Source: Sphingomonas sp. UBA978
Lineage (GTDB): Bacteria > Pseudomonadota > Alphaproteobacteria > Sphingomonadales > Sphingomonadaceae
NCBI RefSeq assembly: GCF_002292295.1
Contig: NZ_DBBS01000013.1
Coordinates: 1 to 64,000 of the forward strand
Length of the DNA: 64,000 bases
Direction: 5' to 3'
In this document: piece after piece, positions 23,391-31,155 of the stretch
How the letters are laid out: every line of letters begins with the position of its first letter
Position numbering within the stretch: the stretch's first letter is position 1
Translations under genes and position numbers: made by a program
The notes under the pieces: generated by a model
Told to the model about the DNA's origin: nothing
Database searches by the model: none
The model's input: only the letters and a program-made list of their open reading frames with translations

Positions 23391-24155
23391 TCAGTCGGTG
23401 ACGGTCGCGCTCGCCTCGGCGAAGATGCTGGGATCGAGTTCCAGCCGCGGCCGCGCGGCGGGCGTCGCGACGGGGATCGCCTGCACCGTCCGCGGGGCGG
23501 CTTGCGCAATGTTCGTCATCGCCATCCGGCTGGCGGCGGCGCGCTCGGCCCGCCATGCGTCATAGGCGGCGTAGAAATCGGTGAACGGCTTTTCGAGCAC
23601 GGCGAGGCGGCCGCTGGCGAAGGCGGGCAGATCGGCGGGCGCGACCGTCGCGCCGTCGGCGAGCGTCGCGACGGCGGCGTTGCAGAAGGCGTCGCGGGCC
23701 TGTGCCTGCGAGAAGAAATTGTAGAGCCGCGTCATCTGGTCGTCGTAGCGGTCCTGCCAGTCGCCGCCCTTCGCCCCGAACCGCGTCTTGTATTCCGCCG
23801 TCAACCGGGTCTGCGCGGCGTTGAGCGTCGCCTTCTGGCTGGCGAGCAGCGCATTGTAGCCGGCGACGATCGTCGCCTCGTCCGGTCCGCGACAGGCGAG
23901 CGCGGCGACGTTGAGCGCGGCGCGCAGATGCCAGACCGCACCGTCGCCGGACAGGTTGCGATTGGGCGTGGCATAACGGCCGTCGCTCATCAGCGCCGGG
24001 ATCTGCATGCCGACATAGGCCCCCTTGGGCATCGCCAGCGGTGCGGGCGCGGGCGCAGGCGGCGGCGGTGGTGCGACCGCGACCAGCTTCGGCCGGACCG
24101 CGCAACCGGCGAGCAGCGCGAGGCCGACGGCAGTGAGAGCAACATAACGGCGCAT
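23391..24155 (-). CDS. Lipoprotein of unknown function (254 aa)
   Basis: I do not recognise a named family. The precursor starts MRRYVALTAVGLALLAGCAV, a lipoprotein signal with acylated Cys18, followed by a Pro/Ala-rich linker (PPPPPAPAPAPLAMP). The mature domain is mostly alpha-helical (for example AALNVAALACRGPDEATIVAGY and TLNAAQTRLTAEYKTRFGAK), with two Cys residues that could form a disulfide. The gene lies 43 bp upstream of ybgC on the same strand, so it may be cotranscribed with tol-pal and act in the envelope. Its Shine-Dalgarno AGGAAGGA lies inside a hairpin. Confidence 0.78.
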   Translation of the reverse strand: MRRYVALTAVGLALLAGCAVRPKLVAVAPPPPPAPAPAPLAMPKGAYVGMQIPALMSDGRYATPNRNLSGDGAVWHLRAALNVAALACRGPDEATIVAGYNALLASQKATLNAAQTRLTAEYKTRFGAKGGDWQDRYDDQMTRLYNFFSQAQARDAFCNAAVATLADGATVAPADLPAFASGRLAVLEKPFTDFYAAYDAWRAERAAASRMAMTNIAQAAPRTVQAIPVATPAARPRLELDPSIFAEASATVTD

Positions 24156-24166
24156 CGCCAACTCGT

Positions 24167-24191
24167 CCTTCCTGCCCCCCGGCAGGGAAGG
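24167..24191 (-). promoter_or_regulatory. Hairpin covering the lipoprotein ribosome binding site
   Basis: CCTTCCTGCC and GGCAGGGAAGG pair with one bulge around CCCC. In the transcript, the 3' arm GGCAGGAAGG contains the likely Shine-Dalgarno, 12 bases before the ATG at 24155. It may lower translation of the lipoprotein or serve as the terminator of the upstream monooxygenase gene, which ends 80 bp earlier. Confidence 0.5.
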
Positions 24192-24271
24192 GTTTGGCCG
24201 AACAATGGTTAACGCAGGGTAAGGATGGAATGCGGCCCGTCGCATTCCATCCGCCGCATCGCCGAAAGCGT

Positions 24272-25312
24272 CTAGCCCGCGCGCTTTTCCAGTGCCGAGG
24301 CCGCTTCGGCCATCAGCGCGCCGATGATCTCGGCGATCGGCTCTTCCTTCGTCACCATGCCGACCGACTGGCCGGCCATCACCGAACCATGTTCGATATC
24401 GCCGTCGATCACCGCGCGGCGCAGCGCGCCCGCCCAATAATGTTCGATCTGCAGCTGCGCCTCGAGCATCTCGACCTTGCCGCCGTCGAGCAGCAGCGCC
24501 ACCTCGCGCTGCTTGGCGCCGAACAATTCGCCCGCCGCATTCTTCAGCGCGCGGACCGGGATCACCGGCAGGCGCGGGTCGATCTGCACGCTGGCGATCG
24601 CATCGCGCGCGGAGGCGCGGATGAACGCCTTCTTGAAATTGGCATGCGCGATCGATTCGGTCGCGCAGACGAAGCGCGTGCCGAGCTGGACGCCCGCGGC
24701 ACCCATGTCGAGATAGCCCGCGATCGCCTCGCCGCGGCCGATGCCGCCGGCGACGAACACCGGCACCAGCTCGGCGATCTCGGGCAGCATCTCCTGCGCG
24801 AGCACGCTGGTCGACACCGGGCCGATGTGGCCGCCGGCCTCCATCCCCTCGATCACCAGCGCATCGACGCCCGAGCGGATCAGCTTCTTCGCCAGCGCCA
24901 GCGTCGGTGCGAAGCAGATCACCTTCGCGCCGCTCGCCTTGATCGCCTCCAGCGCGCCCTTGGGCGGCAAGCCGCCCGCCAGCACGACATGGCCGACCGC
25001 ATGCTTCGCGCAGACCGCGATCAGGTCGAACAGCGCCGGATGCATGGTGATGAGGTTCACGCCGAACGGCCGGTCGGTCATCGCCCGGGTCGCGGCGATC
25101 TCCGCATCGAGCAGGTCGGGCGTCATCGCCCCGCAGGCGATCACGCCGAAGCCGCCCGCATTCGACATCGCCGACACGAGATGGCGTTCGCTCACCCACG
25201 ACATCGCGCCCGCCATGATCGCGACCTCGCTGCCGAGGAACGCCGCGCCGCGCGCCATCCGGCGGGCCAATCGCGACGAAACGCCGGTTCCGGGGATGTC
25301 ATACCCTGTCAT
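24272..25312 (-). CDS. Nitronate monooxygenase / NPD-family FMN enzyme
   Basis: The 346-aa protein is a TIM-barrel FMN enzyme of the 2-nitropropane dioxygenase family, which oxidises alkyl nitronates; some members are enoyl reductases or have unknown substrates. It shows IMAGAMSWVSERHLVSAMSN near the start, GVNLITMHP, the phosphate-binding string VFVAGGIGRGEAIAGYLDMG and GVQLGTRFVCATES. I start at ATG 25312 (MTGYDIPGTG); a TTG four codons upstream is also in frame. It is cytoplasmic. The next gene upstream is the AlbA_2/ATPase gene, 94 bp away, and the downstream lipoprotein is 116 bp away, so it is probably monocistronic. Confidence 0.88.
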   Translation of the reverse strand: MTGYDIPGTGVSSRLARRMARGAAFLGSEVAIMAGAMSWVSERHLVSAMSNAGGFGVIACGAMTPDLLDAEIAATRAMTDRPFGVNLITMHPALFDLIAVCAKHAVGHVVLAGGLPPKGALEAIKASGAKVICFAPTLALAKKLIRSGVDALVIEGMEAGGHIGPVSTSVLAQEMLPEIAELVPVFVAGGIGRGEAIAGYLDMGAAGVQLGTRFVCATESIAHANFKKAFIRASARDAIASVQIDPRLPVIPVRALKNAAGELFGAKQREVALLLDGGKVEMLEAQLQIEHYWAGALRRAVIDGDIEHGSVMAGQSVGMVTKEEPIAEIIGALMAEAASALEKRAG

Positions 25313-25418
25313 GTCACTATCCAATCAAGAAACTTGCATCGCAAAAAGTACGGAAAACCGGGAAAATCAAGCGAGCCTGACAGGCCGAGCCCCCGCTGCA
25401 TCAAAACCCGATCAAGAA

Positions 25419-26873
25419 CTATCCCCAATAGGGATAATAGCCGGCACGCGGGTGATCGGGGTCCGCAGCCTTGATCCTGCCTTCGTCCAGCGCCTGCCGG
25501 ATTACGCCCGACACCTGCGCCGCATTGCGACGATCGATCCCCAATCGATCGCACAGCGAGGCATTGCGCATGCGGTCACCATCAAGCCACTTCAGAACGG
25601 CATGCTGATAGCACGCCCGCACCCGCTCGACAGGCGTCATGTCGGCGAAGGAACGCGGCCCATACAGAATGACCTGCATCGATCCCTGCTCGGCCTGCAA
25701 TTTGGGTGGTGCCAGATGGGCGCCCTCCACGCTTATCAAGACCTTGTCGAGGCCGCTGCCCTGTTCTTCGCACAAACCCATACGCCGCATCAGCGTGCCG
25801 ATCATCGCATTACGCGAGCGCGCCGGCAGATCGATCATCCGTTCGGTGCTGACGAGCGGTTCGCCCGGATTCGTGATCTCGAGCCGATCGGCGAACAGGG
25901 CGATCTGCGGGCCGGCACCGGTCACCGTCATGTCCTGATGGATCAGAGCGTTCGCGATCAGCTCGCGCAATGCGATTTGAGGATAGAGATCGGTACTCTG
26001 CCGCAGCGCGGGTCCAATTTGCTCGACCTGTGGTATGATACCGGAAAGATAGGCGACCAGCCCTTCGAAGCCGCAGGCATACCCCTTGCGGCCGTCCTGA
26101 CGATGGCTGACCGTCGCAGCGCGATTGCGCCCTTGATAGGCAACGAATCGAACCGCCTTGCGCGCCAGCACTTCGCCAAATTGGTCGAGGTCGGTGGCGA
26201 ACAGGATGGCGCCGAGATTGCTGATGTTCCAGCGGCCGCCCACATCCCGCACGATCAGCCGATCCGCTTCCAACCTCTCCAGAATACCGGCCTTGCCAGC
26301 CGGCAATTGCTGACGGGTCAGCCGGAAATAGGCTGGATAATCGAGCAGCGCGAGAACGGTGTCGTCCTCGACGAAGGTCATGGCGCTCGCGCTTTCCCAC
26401 ACATAGGGACGTAGATTGGCGATCAGGCGCTGAAAGCGTTCGGGAAAATCGGCGAGCTTCGGCGTCGCGTTGCCGACCCGCACATAGGCGGTTCCGGAAT
26501 ATTCGACGGGCGCAACCGTGGCGGCAGGGATTTCCAACAGCACGATTCGACCATCGGGATGGTCCACCGTTCTGAACTGGAACGCGGGGCTGGGACGAAG
26601 ATGCTGGGCGAGCCGGAATTCGAATGCCTGCCCACCGACCTTCTTGGCATTGGGGTCGAAGTCGGTGCCGACGACGGCTCCGGTGCCATCCTCCACGCCC
26701 CACAGGACGCAGGCAATCTCGCGCCCCTCTATGCGGGCCGCATTGGACAGCGCCGACACCAGCTTGCCGATCATATCGGGATCATCGTTGTCCCGCTTGA
26801 ACTCGACGCACGCATCCTCGAGTCCCGATCGGCGCAACTCATCGATCCACGCGATGTCCCGTTGCGCCGACAT
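25419..26873 (-). CDS. AlbA_2 (Schlafen-like) domain plus ATPase-like domain regulator
   Basis: The 484-aa protein has an N-terminal AlbA_2/Schlafen AAA_4-type domain (about residues 10-130, with CVEFKRDNDDPDMIGKLVSA and VLLEIPAATVAPVEYSG), then a GHKL-like C-terminal domain (about 270-400, with LRELIANALIHQDMTVTGAG and RLEITNPGEPLVSTERMID and LCEEQGSGLDKV), as in the family often annotated as putative transcriptional regulator or RecG-C-like. A C-terminal winged-helix-like region follows. Such genes are often mobile or part of defence loci, but no partner is present. Its codon use is visibly less G+C-rich than that of the flanking genes. It lies 11 bp after lysC on the same strand. Confidence 0.8.
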   Translation of the reverse strand: MSAQRDIAWIDELRRSGLEDACVEFKRDNDDPDMIGKLVSALSNAARIEGREIACVLWGVEDGTGAVVGTDFDPNAKKVGGQAFEFRLAQHLRPSPAFQFRTVDHPDGRIVLLEIPAATVAPVEYSGTAYVRVGNATPKLADFPERFQRLIANLRPYVWESASAMTFVEDDTVLALLDYPAYFRLTRQQLPAGKAGILERLEADRLIVRDVGGRWNISNLGAILFATDLDQFGEVLARKAVRFVAYQGRNRAATVSHRQDGRKGYACGFEGLVAYLSGIIPQVEQIGPALRQSTDLYPQIALRELIANALIHQDMTVTGAGPQIALFADRLEITNPGEPLVSTERMIDLPARSRNAMIGTLMRRMGLCEEQGSGLDKVLISVEGAHLAPPKLQAEQGSMQVILYGPRSFADMTPVERVRACYQHAVLKWLDGDRMRNASLCDRLGIDRRNAAQVSGVIRQALDEGRIKAADPDHPRAGYYPYWG

Positions 26874-26884
26874 GCCACGCCTTC

Positions 26885-28159
26885 CTAGGCGGCATCCACG
26901 GCGTCGAGGCCGTAGGCGGTGTGGAGGACGCGGACGGCGAGTTCGGTTTCGTCCTCGTGGATCAGCACGCTGACCTTGATCTCGCTGGTCGAGATCGCCT
27001 GGATGTTGATCCCGCGCGCGCCCAATGTCGTGAACATCGTGCTGGCGACGCCCGCGTGGCTGCGCATGCCGACGCCGACGACCGAGATCTTGGCGACGCG
27101 CGTGTCGTGGACCATCTCGGCGAAGCCGATCGCCTCGCGCCCCTGGTTGAGCGATTCGAGGCTGCGCGCCAGATCGGCGGACGGCACCGTGAAGGTGACG
27201 TCGGTCGAGCCGTGGTTGTGCGCGATATTCTGGATAATCATGTCGACGTTGATGTTCGCCGCCGCCAGCGGTTCGAAGATCGTCGCGACCGCGCCGGGCT
27301 TGTCCGGCACGCTGATGAGCGTGATCTTCGCTTCGTTCTTGTCGTGCGCGATACCGGTGATGAGCTGGCGTTCCACGTCGTCTATCTCCTCTTCGCCGAC
27401 GATCATCGTGCCGGGCAATGTGTCCGCCATCGGTGCGTCCTCGCCGGTGAAGGACGAGAGCACCTGGACGCGGACCTGTTCCTTCATCGCGAGGCCGACC
27501 GAGCGGGTCTGCAACACCTTCGCGCCGACGCTGGCGAGTTCCAGCATCTCTTCATAGGTCACCTTGGCGAGCTTGCGCGCGCGCGGCACGATCCGGGGAT
27601 CGGTGGTGTAGACGCCGTCGACGTCGGTGTAGATGTCGCAGCGGTCCGCCTTCATCGCCGCCGCCACCGCGACCGCCGACGTGTCCGACCCGCCGCGGCC
27701 GAGCGTGGTGATCCGGCCCCTGCCACCATTGGCGTCGTCCGCCACGCCCTGGAAGCCCGGGATCACCGCCACCTCGCCCGCCGACAGGCTGGCGTCCAGC
27801 GCCGCGGTGTCGATCGTGCCGATCCGCGCCTTGGCAAAGGCATCGTCGGTGTGGATCGGCAGCTGCCAGCCCATCCACGAGCGCGCCTTGACGCCCGCCG
27901 CCTGCAACGCGATCGCGAGCAGCCCGCTGGTGATCTGTTCGCCCGCCGAGACGACGACGTCATATTCGCGCGGATCGTAGAGCGACGACGCCTCGCGGCA
28001 GAAACCGACCAGCCGGTCGGTCTCGCCCGCCATCGCCGAGACGACGACCGCGACCTGGTTGCCCGCCTCGACCTCGCGTTTGACGCGCGCGGCGACGCTC
28101 CGGATGCGCTCGATCCCGGCCATCGACGTGCCACCGAACTTCATCACGATCCGCGCCAT
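26885..28159 (-). CDS. lysC: Aspartate kinase
   Basis: Aspartokinase phosphorylates aspartate, the first step to lysine, threonine, methionine and diaminopimelate. The 424-aa protein has the kinase motif MKFGGTSMAGIERIRSVA (residues 6-23), the FLGRGGSDTSAVAVA-like string TTLGRGGSDTSAVA, and two C-terminal ACT domains (about 265-424) for feedback control by amino acids. I start at ATG 28159 (MARIVMKFGG), because upstream codons come from the ubiG repeat region. It is divergent from ubiG with 52 bp between the starts. Length is typical of the monofunctional class II enzyme. Confidence 0.96.
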   Translation of the reverse strand: MARIVMKFGGTSMAGIERIRSVAARVKREVEAGNQVAVVVSAMAGETDRLVGFCREASSLYDPREYDVVVSAGEQITSGLLAIALQAAGVKARSWMGWQLPIHTDDAFAKARIGTIDTAALDASLSAGEVAVIPGFQGVADDANGGRGRITTLGRGGSDTSAVAVAAAMKADRCDIYTDVDGVYTTDPRIVPRARKLAKVTYEEMLELASVGAKVLQTRSVGLAMKEQVRVQVLSSFTGEDAPMADTLPGTMIVGEEEIDDVERQLITGIAHDKNEAKITLISVPDKPGAVATIFEPLAAANINVDMIIQNIAHNHGSTDVTFTVPSADLARSLESLNQGREAIGFAEMVHDTRVAKISVVGVGMRSHAGVASTMFTTLGARGINIQAISTSEIKVSVLIHEDETELAVRVLHTAYGLDAVDAA

Positions 28160-28211
28160 CTGCGTCGCCAAACTCCTTGGGGTAAAGGGGCCGTCCTGAT
28201 AGGTAGCGGCC

Positions 28212-28985
28212 ATGATAAGCGCAAGCAGCACGATCGATCCCCCGGGCACGAGCACGATCGATCCCCCGGGCGGCAGCACGATCGACCCGCGCGAGGCACG
28301 GCATTTCGGCGCCATGGCCAAGGACTGGTGGGACCCGAAGGGTTCGTCGGCGATGCTGCACAAGCTCAACCCGGCGCGGCTCGGCTATATCCGCGCCGCC
28401 GTCGACCTGCACTGGGACGGCGACGACACCAGCTTCACGCCGCTCGCCGGCAAGACCGCGCTTGACGTCGGCTGCGGCGCCGGGCTGCTGTGCGAACCGC
28501 TCGCGCGGCTCGGCGCAGCGGTGACCGGGATCGACGCGGCGGCGGAGAATATCGCTGTGGCGCAGGCACACGCGGCCCAAAGCGGGCTCACGATCGACTA
28601 TCGCGCGATCGGCGTCGAGGCGATGACGGAGCGGTTCGACCTCGTCACCAGCCTCGAGGTGATCGAGCATGTCAGCGACCCCGCGGGCTTCGTGCGCGGG
28701 CTGGCAGAATCGCTCGCCGACGGCGGCCTGCTGGTGATGTCCACTCCCAACCGCACGCCGCTGTCGCGCCTCGCGCTCATCACGCTGGCGGAGGGGACGG
28801 GGCGCATCCCGCGCGGGACGCACGACTGGGACAAGTTCCTCACCCCCGACGAGCTCACCGACCTGATCGTCCGCGCCGGGCTGACCGTCACCGACGTGCG
28901 CGGGCTCGGCTTCTCGCCCGCGACCGGGTTCACGCTGAGCGATTCGACGCAGCTCGACTATTTCGTCACGGCGAAGCGCGCCTAG
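28212..28985 (+). CDS. ubiG: Ubiquinone biosynthesis O-methyltransferase UbiG
   Basis: UbiG catalyses both O-methylation steps of ubiquinone synthesis with SAM. The 257-aa protein has the SAM loop LDVGCGAGLLCEPLARLGAA (about residues 79-98) and LVTSLEVIEHVSDPAGFVRG, and the family N-terminal block ARHFGAMAKDWWDPKGSSAM followed by LHKLNPARLGYI. The first 29 residues contain three tandem STIDP units, so the N-terminus is longer than usual. ATG 28314 (MAKDWWDP) would delete conserved sequence, so I keep 28212. It is divergent from lysC and is followed 15 bp later by a glycosyltransferase-type gene. Confidence 0.94.
   Translation: MISASSTIDPPGTSTIDPPGGSTIDPREARHFGAMAKDWWDPKGSSAMLHKLNPARLGYIRAAVDLHWDGDDTSFTPLAGKTALDVGCGAGLLCEPLARLGAAVTGIDAAAENIAVAQAHAAQSGLTIDYRAIGVEAMTERFDLVTSLEVIEHVSDPAGFVRGLAESLADGGLLVMSTPNRTPLSRLALITLAEGTGRIPRGTHDWDKFLTPDELTDLIVRAGLTVTDVRGLGFSPATGFTLSDSTQLDYFVTAKRA
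28227..28298 (+). repeat. Three 24-bp tandem units in the ubiG 5' coding region
   Basis: Units at 28227-28250, 28251-28274 and 28275-28298 each begin AGCACGATCGA and encode STIDPPGT, STIDPPGG and STIDPREA. The first two are almost identical. The third looks like the native N-terminus of the protein, so the first two probably arose by tandem duplication. Confidence 0.85.
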
Positions 28986-28999
28986 GGTCGTTCCCCGCG

Positions 29000-30436
29000 A
29001 TGGATAGGCTGGCCAATCCGCGGCTGCGGCCGCCGATCCTGCTGCTCGTCGGCATCGCCGCGCGCTGGCTGACCTTCGGCAACCCGCTGGTCCATGTCGA
29101 CGAGGAATTCTACGTCGTCACCGGCATGCGGATGTGGCAGGGCGCGCTGCCCTTCGTCGACATCTGGGATCGCAAGCCGGTCGGGCTGTTCCTGCTCTAT
29201 GCCGTCCCCGGCGCGTTCGGCTTCCCGGCGGGCATCTGGGCCTATCAGCTGCTCGCGCTCGCCAGCGCCGTCGCCACCGCCGGGCTGATCGGCCGGCTCG
29301 CCGGGCGGATCGGCCACGCCGCCGGCGCTACCGCGGCGGGCCTCGCCTATATCCTGTGGCTCGACCTGCTCGGCGGACAGGGCGGGCAGACGCCGGTCTT
29401 CTACAATCTACTGACGATCGCGGCGGCGCTGGTGCTGCTGTCCTCGGCATCGTCGCCGCACCGCCGGGCGCTCGGCCTGCTGGTCATGGCGCTGATCGGC
29501 GCGGGCCTGCAGATCAAGACGTCGCTGGTGTTCGAGGGCCTGTTCTTCGGCCTGTGGCTGCTCGCCGACGAATGGCGGCTGGTGCGCCGGCCGGCCTGGT
29601 TCCTCGGCTATGGCGTGGTGCTGGTCGCGGTCGCGCTGCTGCCCGTCGTCGCGGCGGCGGGCTATTACCTTGCCGCCGGGCAATGGGATGCGTTCGTCTA
29701 TGCGAACGTCGTGTCGATCTTCCAGCGGGTGCCCGACCCCGCGCCGCTGCTGGCGGGCAATATCGGCAAGCTGGCGCTCATCGTGTCACCAATGGTCGCG
29801 CTGGCGGTCGTCGCGCTGGTCCGCGACCGGGCCTGCTCCGATCACCGGCGGGAACGGCGGTTCGTCGCATGGTGGCTGGCGGTGGCGATCGCCAGCGTCG
29901 CGGTCTTCCGGCCGTGGTTCGACCATTATGCGCTGCCGATCCTGCTGCCCGGCTGTGCCGCTGCGGCCGGGCTGCTCGGCAGCGCGGCATGGCGCCGTCG
30001 CTACACCCCCGCGCTGCTGCTGACCGCCGCGCTCGCCGGGCAGGTCGTGCTGGTCCTGCAGAAGCGCGGCCGCGGCGATGCGCACGAGCTGGCGGCGATG
30101 ACACAGGCGGTGGGGCGCGGGCCCGGCTGCCTCTACGTCTATTCGGGGACGACGATGCTCTACGCCGCGACTGGCCGCTGTGCGCTGTCGCGCTATCTGA
30201 TCCCCGCGCACCTGATCCGCGCGCGGGAGGCGGGCGCGACCGGCGTCGACCAGGATAGCGAGATCCGCCGCATCCTCGCGCAGCGCCCCGCGGTCGTGGT
30301 GATCCGCCCGCCCTACAAGGGCGAACGCCCGGCGGCGCACCGTCTCGTCATGGGGGCAATGGCGCGCGACTATCGCCTCGCCGCGACGCTGCCGATGGGC
30401 AACGAGGCGATCGGCATCTATCACCGCCGCCGATGA
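29000..30436 (+). CDS. GT-C/ArnT-like membrane glycosyltransferase
   Basis: A 478-aa protein with about ten membrane segments. After the first segment comes HVDEEFYVVTGMRMWQG with the acidic pair D-E expected in the first periplasmic loop of GT-C enzymes such as ArnT and PMT, which use polyprenyl-phosphate sugars. The next segment DIWDRKPVGLFLLYAVPGAF also fits, with a soluble C-terminal part (about 370-478). The donor and acceptor are unknown. I start at ATG 29000 (MDRLANPRLR); the long upstream frame is a shadow of ubiG. Its stop overlaps the start of the deacetylase gene by 4 bp. Confidence 0.8.
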   Translation: MDRLANPRLRPPILLLVGIAARWLTFGNPLVHVDEEFYVVTGMRMWQGALPFVDIWDRKPVGLFLLYAVPGAFGFPAGIWAYQLLALASAVATAGLIGRLAGRIGHAAGATAAGLAYILWLDLLGGQGGQTPVFYNLLTIAAALVLLSSASSPHRRALGLLVMALIGAGLQIKTSLVFEGLFFGLWLLADEWRLVRRPAWFLGYGVVLVAVALLPVVAAAGYYLAAGQWDAFVYANVVSIFQRVPDPAPLLAGNIGKLALIVSPMVALAVVALVRDRACSDHRRERRFVAWWLAVAIASVAVFRPWFDHYALPILLPGCAAAAGLLGSAAWRRRYTPALLLTAALAGQVVLVLQKRGRGDAHELAAMTQAVGRGPGCLYVYSGTTMLYAATGRCALSRYLIPAHLIRAREAGATGVDQDSEIRRILAQRPAVVVIRPPYKGERPAAHRLVMGAMARDYRLAATLPMGNEAIGIYHRRR

Positions 30437-31155
30437 AACGCCTGTTCGCCTCGATCCACGACGTCTCGCCCCGCTTCGAGGGCGAGGTCGACCGGTTGCT
30501 CGACCATCTCGCGCCCCATGTCGGGCGGCGGCTGGCGATGCTGGTCGTGCCCGATCACTGGTCCAGCGCGCCGATCACCCCCGCCTTCGCGCGCCGCCTG
30601 CGCGGCTGGGCGGACGAGGGGATCGAGATGTTCGTCCACGGCTGGACGCATCGCGACGACAGCCGCCACGCCGGTGCCGCCGCGGGGTTCAAGGCGAAGC
30701 ACATGACCGCCGGCGAGGGCGAGTTCCTCGGGCTCAGCCATGCCGAGGCGTTGCAGCGGATGCGGCGCGGCAAGGCGCTGGTCGAGGATATCACCGGCCG
30801 CGCGGCGACGGGCTTCATCGCCCCCGCCTGGCTCTATTCGGACGGCGCGCGCGCGGCGCTGGCGGATGCCGGCTTCGCGCTGGCGGAGGATCATGCGCGG
30901 GTCTGGCGCCCGGGCGGCGCGGTGGTCGCGCGCGGCCCGGTCATCACCTGGGCCAGCCGGTCGCGGATGCGGCAGTGGAGTTCGCTCGCCGCCGCCGGCG
31001 CGCTGCGCCACGCGCTGCAACCGACCCGCCACGTGCGGATCGCCGTGCATCCGGGCGATACAACCGTACCGGCGCTGCTCGCCAGCATCACCGCGACCTT
31101 CGCCGCCTTCGGGCGGCACCGGCCGTCGGCCTATGCGGACCTCTTGCGCGGCTGA
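30433..31155 (+). CDS. DUF2334 polysaccharide deacetylase-like protein
   Basis: The 240-aa protein belongs to the NodB-like DUF2334 group of glycan deacetylases. Near the N-terminus SIHDVSPRFEGEV gives the His-Asp pair of the metal site, and MFVHGWTHRDD gives the HxxxH-type second element (HGWTH). It has no signal peptide, so it may act in the cytoplasm or on lipid-linked sugars. Its start overlaps the GT-C gene (ATGA), which suggests that the two enzymes modify the same glycan; this is inference. The last 25 bp overlap the 3' end of the convergent GT4 gene. Confidence 0.85.
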   Translation: MKRLFASIHDVSPRFEGEVDRLLDHLAPHVGRRLAMLVVPDHWSSAPITPAFARRLRGWADEGIEMFVHGWTHRDDSRHAGAAAGFKAKHMTAGEGEFLGLSHAEALQRMRRGKALVEDITGRAATGFIAPAWLYSDGARAALADAGFALAEDHARVWRPGGAVVARGPVITWASRSRMRQWSSLAAAGALRHALQPTRHVRIAVHPGDTTVPALLASITATFAAFGRHRPSAYADLLRG

